7,418 bases of DNA, taken from assembly GCA_934572445.1 (NCBI GenBank), contig CAKTLD010000096.1, forward strand, positions 1-7,418. Reading direction: 5' to 3'. Every line of letters begins with the position of its first letter. The stretch's first letter is position 1. This DNA comes from an uncultured Oscillospiraceae bacterium. Its GTDB lineage: Bacteria; Bacillota; Clostridia; Oscillospirales; Oscillospiraceae. The notes under the pieces are model-generated. The model saw only the letters and a list, made by a program, of their open reading frames with translations. It was not told the DNA's origin and did no database searches. The translations under genes were made by a program, and so were the position numbers. Positions 4,826 through 7,418 of this stretch are shown one piece after another.

Positions 4826-7318
4826 ATGACTGAAAACTTTGTTGTAACCGGCATGACCTGCTCGGCCTGCTCGGCGCATGTCGAGCGTGCGGTGAGCAAG
4901 GTGGACGGTGTTGAGACCGTGGCGGTCAACCTGATGACAGGGCGCATGAGCGTCACGTTCGACGAAGCGAAGACCTCCCCCGCCGCCATCTGCGACGCCG
5001 TTGCCGCTGACGGCTACGGCGCGGAGCTCGCCTCCAACACCGACGCCCACCGCCAGCAGGAAAAGCAGGACGAGGCCACGCGCGCAATGAAGCGGCGGCT
5101 GATCCTTTCGATCTGCTTTCTCGTGCCCCTCTTCTACCTATCGATGGGCCACATGATGGGTTGGCCGCTGCCGCACGCTTTCCACATGAGTTTCCCGCTC
5201 TTCGTCGGCACGCAGATCGTGCTGCTCATTCCGATCCTTATTGTCAACCGGAATTACTTCACCGTCGGCTTCTCGCGGCTGCTGCGCGGTGCGCCGAATA
5301 TGGATTCCCTCGTCGCGCTCGGTGCGGCGGCGGGCATCGTTTACAGCGTCATCACCATCTTCACCTACGACGGCTCGGGGATGCCGGAGCTGTACTTTGA
5401 GTCCGCGGGCATGATCCTCTCGCTCGTCACCATCGGCAAATTCCTCGAGCAGCGCTCGCGCGGCAAGACGACCGGTGCGATCTCCGCGCTGCTGGCGCTC
5501 GCGCCTGATTCTGCCGTCGTCGAGCGTGACGGAAAGGAGCAGACCGTTCCTCTGGCCGAGGTCGCTGCCGGCGACACGGTCGTCGTCCGCCAGGGCGGCA
5601 AGATCCCCGTGGACGGCACCGTCCTCGACGGCGAAGCTGCCGTGGATGAATCCGCCATCACAGGCGAGAGTCTGCCGGTGGAAAAGCGCGCCGGCGACGC
5701 CGTTACCGCCGCAACGATCAACCGCAGCGGCTATCTCAAGCTGCGCGCCGAGCGCGTGGGCGAGGATACGACGCTCGCGCAGATTGTGCATCTGATGGAG
5801 GAGGCCGGCTCCTCCAAGGCCCCCATCGCAAAGCTGGCGGACAAGGTCAGCGGCGTGTTCGTGCCGGTGGTCATGACCATCGCGCTTGTTTCTGCACTGC
5901 TGTGGTACTTCGTCGGCGGGCAGAGCGTGGGCTTCTCGCTTTCCATCGGCATTGCGGTACTCGTCATTTCGTGTCCCTGCGCGCTGGGACTTGCCACGCC
6001 CGTGGCCATCATGGTCGGAACCGGCAAGGCTGCCGAGCACGGCATCCTGATCAAATCCGCTGAAAGCCTGGAAACGCTGCACAAGGTCGACACCGTTGTG
6101 CTCGACAAGACCGGCACCGTGACCGAGGGCCAGCCGCGCGTGACCGAGGTGATCCCCTTCGGTACCATCTCTGCCGAGGAGCTGCTGTGCACCGCCGCGT
6201 CGATCGAGGCGCAGTCCGAGCACCCGCTCTCGCGCGCCATCGTGGGTGAAGCGCAGACGCGCAATATCCCCCTCATTACGGATGTGACCGGGTTTTCCGC
6301 CACTGCGGGCGGCGGCGTGGAGGCTGCACTGCACGGTGCAGTCGTCTGCGGCGGCAACGCACGGCTGATGGCACAGAAGGGCATCGACCTCAGCACCTAT
6401 ACGGACGTCGCTCATCGTCTGGCCGAGGAGGGAAAAACGCCGCTCTACTTCGCGGAAAACGGCAGGCTTCTCGGCATCCTCGCCATCGCCGACAGCGTAA
6501 AAGAGACGAGCTACGCCGCCATTAAGGAATTGCAGGCGATGGGCGTGAAGCTCGTGCTGCTCACGGGCGACAATCAGCGCACCGCCAAAGCCATCGCGCG
6601 CCAGCTCGGCATCGACGATGTGCTTTCCGACGTGCTGCCGCAGGATAAGGAAAGCTGCATCGCGCGTCTTCAGCGCGAGGGGCGCTGCGTCGCCATGGTC
6701 GGCGACGGCATCAACGATGCGCCCGCGCTGGCGCGCGCGGATGTGGGACTCGCCATCGGCGCAGGCACGGACATCGCCATCGAGTCGGCAGACGTGGTGC
6801 TGATGAAGAGTGACTTGCGCGACGTGCCCTCCGCCATCTCGCTCTCGCGCTCCGTGATCCGCAACATCAAGGAGAACCTCTTCTGGGCGTTCTTCTACAA
6901 CGCCATCGGCATCCCTATCGCGGCAGGCGCGTTCTACCCCGCTTTCCAGTTCAAGCTCAACCCCATGTTTGCCGCGGCGGCCATGTCGCTGAGCAGCGTG
7001 TGCGTGGTATCGAACGCCCTGCGCCTGCGCGGCTGGAAGCCCAACCATGTGGAGACGTCTGAGACCCCTCAGGCGGAAGATAAGGATAAAACCAAGGAGG
7101 ATATGACTATGACGACCCGTACCATGAAGATCGAAGGCATGATGTGCACCCACTGCTCTTCCCGCGTGGAAAAGGCGCTCAATGCCATTGCCGGCGTGAG
7201 CGCAACCGTGGATCTTGAGGGCAAGACCGCCACCGTCCATGCAGAGCCCCAGGTGGACAACGCCGCGCTCAAGGCCGCGGTGGAAGACGCCGGCTATCAG
7301 GTCGTGAGCATCGACTGA
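4826..7318 (+). CDS. copA: Copper-exporting P1B-type ATPase with HMA domains at both ends
   Basis: This 830-residue membrane pump should expel Cu(I) from the cytoplasm using ATP. In order it has an N-terminal HMA domain (GMTCSAC, C12/C15, residues 4-68) and two membrane-helix pairs (about 91-142 and 158-208). The actuator loop carries TGES (279-282). TM5-TM6 follow, with the transport motif CPC (383-385). The phosphorylation site is DKTG (Asp427), with the nucleotide-domain SEHPLS (His466) and GDGIND (627-632). TM7-TM8 carry YN (691-692) and MSLSS (720-724). These intramembrane motifs are the Cu(I) signature. Unusually, a charged linker (about 741-760) leads to a second HMA domain (GMMCTHC, C774/C777) at the C-terminus, equal in size to free CopZ. 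ATG 4826 is preferred to GTG 4817 because GAGGTG lies at 4814-4819. It has its own promoter, and no regulator gene is adjacent. Confidence 0.97.
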   Translation: MTENFVVTGMTCSACSAHVERAVSKVDGVETVAVNLMTGRMSVTFDEAKTSPAAICDAVAADGYGAELASNTDAHRQQEKQDEATRAMKRRLILSICFLVPLFYLSMGHMMGWPLPHAFHMSFPLFVGTQIVLLIPILIVNRNYFTVGFSRLLRGAPNMDSLVALGAAAGIVYSVITIFTYDGSGMPELYFESAGMILSLVTIGKFLEQRSRGKTTGAISALLALAPDSAVVERDGKEQTVPLAEVAAGDTVVVRQGGKIPVDGTVLDGEAAVDESAITGESLPVEKRAGDAVTAATINRSGYLKLRAERVGEDTTLAQIVHLMEEAGSSKAPIAKLADKVSGVFVPVVMTIALVSALLWYFVGGQSVGFSLSIGIAVLVISCPCALGLATPVAIMVGTGKAAEHGILIKSAESLETLHKVDTVVLDKTGTVTEGQPRVTEVIPFGTISAEELLCTAASIEAQSEHPLSRAIVGEAQTRNIPLITDVTGFSATAGGGVEAALHGAVVCGGNARLMAQKGIDLSTYTDVAHRLAEEGKTPLYFAENGRLLGILAIADSVKETSYAAIKELQAMGVKLVLLTGDNQRTAKAIARQLGIDDVLSDVLPQDKESCIARLQREGRCVAMVGDGINDAPALARADVGLAIGAGTDIAIESADVVLMKSDLRDVPSAISLSRSVIRNIKENLFWAFFYNAIGIPIAAGAFYPAFQFKLNPMFAAAAMSLSSVCVVSNALRLRGWKPNHVETSETPQAEDKDKTKEDMTMTTRTMKIEGMMCTHCSSRVEKALNAIAGVSATVDLEGKTATVHAEPQVDNAALKAAVEDAGYQVVSID
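7094..7100 (+). promoter_or_regulatory. Internal Shine-Dalgarno sequence inside copA
   Basis: AAGGAGG lies in the linker codons, 8 nt (7101-7108) before an in-frame ATG at 7109 and 2 nt before another at 7103. The spacing to 7109 is ideal. It is a better SD match than the one used by copA itself. Confidence 0.55.
7109..7318 (+). CDS. Possible nested CopZ-like copper chaperone (in frame within copA)
   Basis: Translation from ATG 7109 would give a 69-residue free HMA domain identical to the CopA C-terminus: [20 protein letters not shown] near the start (metal cysteines 13 and 16 of the short form) and [11 protein letters not shown] at the end. That is the size and layout of stand-alone CopZ chaperones, which carry Cu(I) to CopA. 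The internal AAGGAGG at 7094-7100 provides the initiation signal. It may be an active alternative start, making pump and chaperone from one gene, or the relic of a separate copZ whose upstream copA lost its stop. E. coli makes a chaperone from copA by frameshifting, from the N-terminal domain; this would be a different route. No expression evidence exists here. Confidence 0.4.
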   Translation: MTTRTMKIEGMMCTHCSSRVEKALNAIAGVSATVDLEGKTATVHAEPQVDNAALKAAVEDAGYQVVSID

Positions 7319-7331
7319 GCGGAACGCAGAG

Positions 7332-7359
7332 AAAAAAGCGGAGGCCCAAGGGCGACTCC
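7332..7359 (-). terminator. Intrinsic terminator for a minus-strand gene entering from the right
   Basis: On the minus strand, GGAG, a TC bulge and GCC pair with GGC and CTCC around a CTTG loop (7359-7340). A T6 tract (7337-7332) follows after GC. The T tract lies on the minus-strand side only, so it serves a transcript converging on copA. It sits only 14 nt past the copA stop. A clear terminator for copA itself is not visible before the window ends. Confidence 0.7.
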
Positions 7360-7386
7360 TCATAAGGACATCTTGAAAACACCAGA

Positions 7387-7418
7387 TTAAACCGATTGAG
7401 AGAATCTCTTGGTGTCGA
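7387..7418 (-). CDS. Possible C-terminal tail of a convergent gene (partial)
   Basis: On the minus strand one frame reads DTKRFSQSV and then a TAA stop (7389-7387), 27 nt before the intrinsic terminator. Stop-then-terminator order is what the end of a real gene looks like. Only nine codons are visible, another frame is also open, and nothing identifies a family, so this is a weak call. Confidence 0.25.
   Translation of the reverse strand, partial: DTKRFSQSV

Noticed and set aside
4821..4829. Tiny leader ORF ATG CAA TGA overlapping the copA start
   Set aside because: Two sense codons only, with the SD just 1 nt away, too close to serve it.
5797..5804. GGAGGAGG inside copA as a second internal ribosome site
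   Set aside because: No start codon follows within the usual 5-10 nt; it encodes Glu-Glu in the actuator-to-TM5 region.
5138..7363. 741-codon minus-strand open frame opposite copA
   Set aside because: Its composition is dominated by Arg, Ala, His, Asp and Gly, typical of antisense translation of G+C-rich genes. copA on the other strand is complete and motif-rich, and the terminator at 7332-7359 lies over this frame's start.

Overview
The window comes from a G+C-rich, spore-forming member of the Clostridia, most likely in or near the Oscillospiraceae (inference). Two stage V sporulation genes (spoVAD, spoVAE) are present, start sites carry strong AAAGGAG-type Shine-Dalgarno sequences, and promoters match the housekeeping TTGACA/TATAAT type. 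The G+C bias creates long open shadow frames opposite the real genes, and these are left out.

Left part (1-2850), all on the minus strand. A three-gene cluster runs right to left: a cysteine-rich zinc-ribbon-like protein of unknown function, a cation diffusion facilitator (CDF) metal exporter with a duplicated C-terminal domain, and a Sir2-type NAD-dependent deacylase. Gaps of 10 and 25 nt suggest one transcript. Beyond it, the 5' half of a tRNA-Leu(GAG) gene with its own consensus promoter runs off the left edge.

Middle (2807-4747). ridA (minus strand, GTG start) has its own promoter and a long-stem terminator. Divergent from it is spoVAD-spoVAE, which encodes parts of the channel that moves Ca-dipicolinate across the spore inner membrane. 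The usual upstream partner spoVAC is absent from this locus.

Right part (4744-7418). copA encodes a Cu(I) P-type ATPase with one heavy-metal-binding (HMA) domain at each end. Its promoter overlaps the spoVAE stop codon, and its short leader holds two small inverted repeats. Inside the gene, a full Shine-Dalgarno sequence sits 8 nt before an in-frame ATG that would release the C-terminal HMA domain as a 69-residue CopZ-like chaperone. This is the most interesting signal in the window. The last 90 bases hold a minus-strand terminator and perhaps the tail of a convergent gene.

Apart from the nested copZ-like start, the genes belong to known families, and no clearly new multi-gene system is evident. 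The zinc-ribbon/CDF/sirtuin cluster is the only arrangement whose joint purpose is unexplained.
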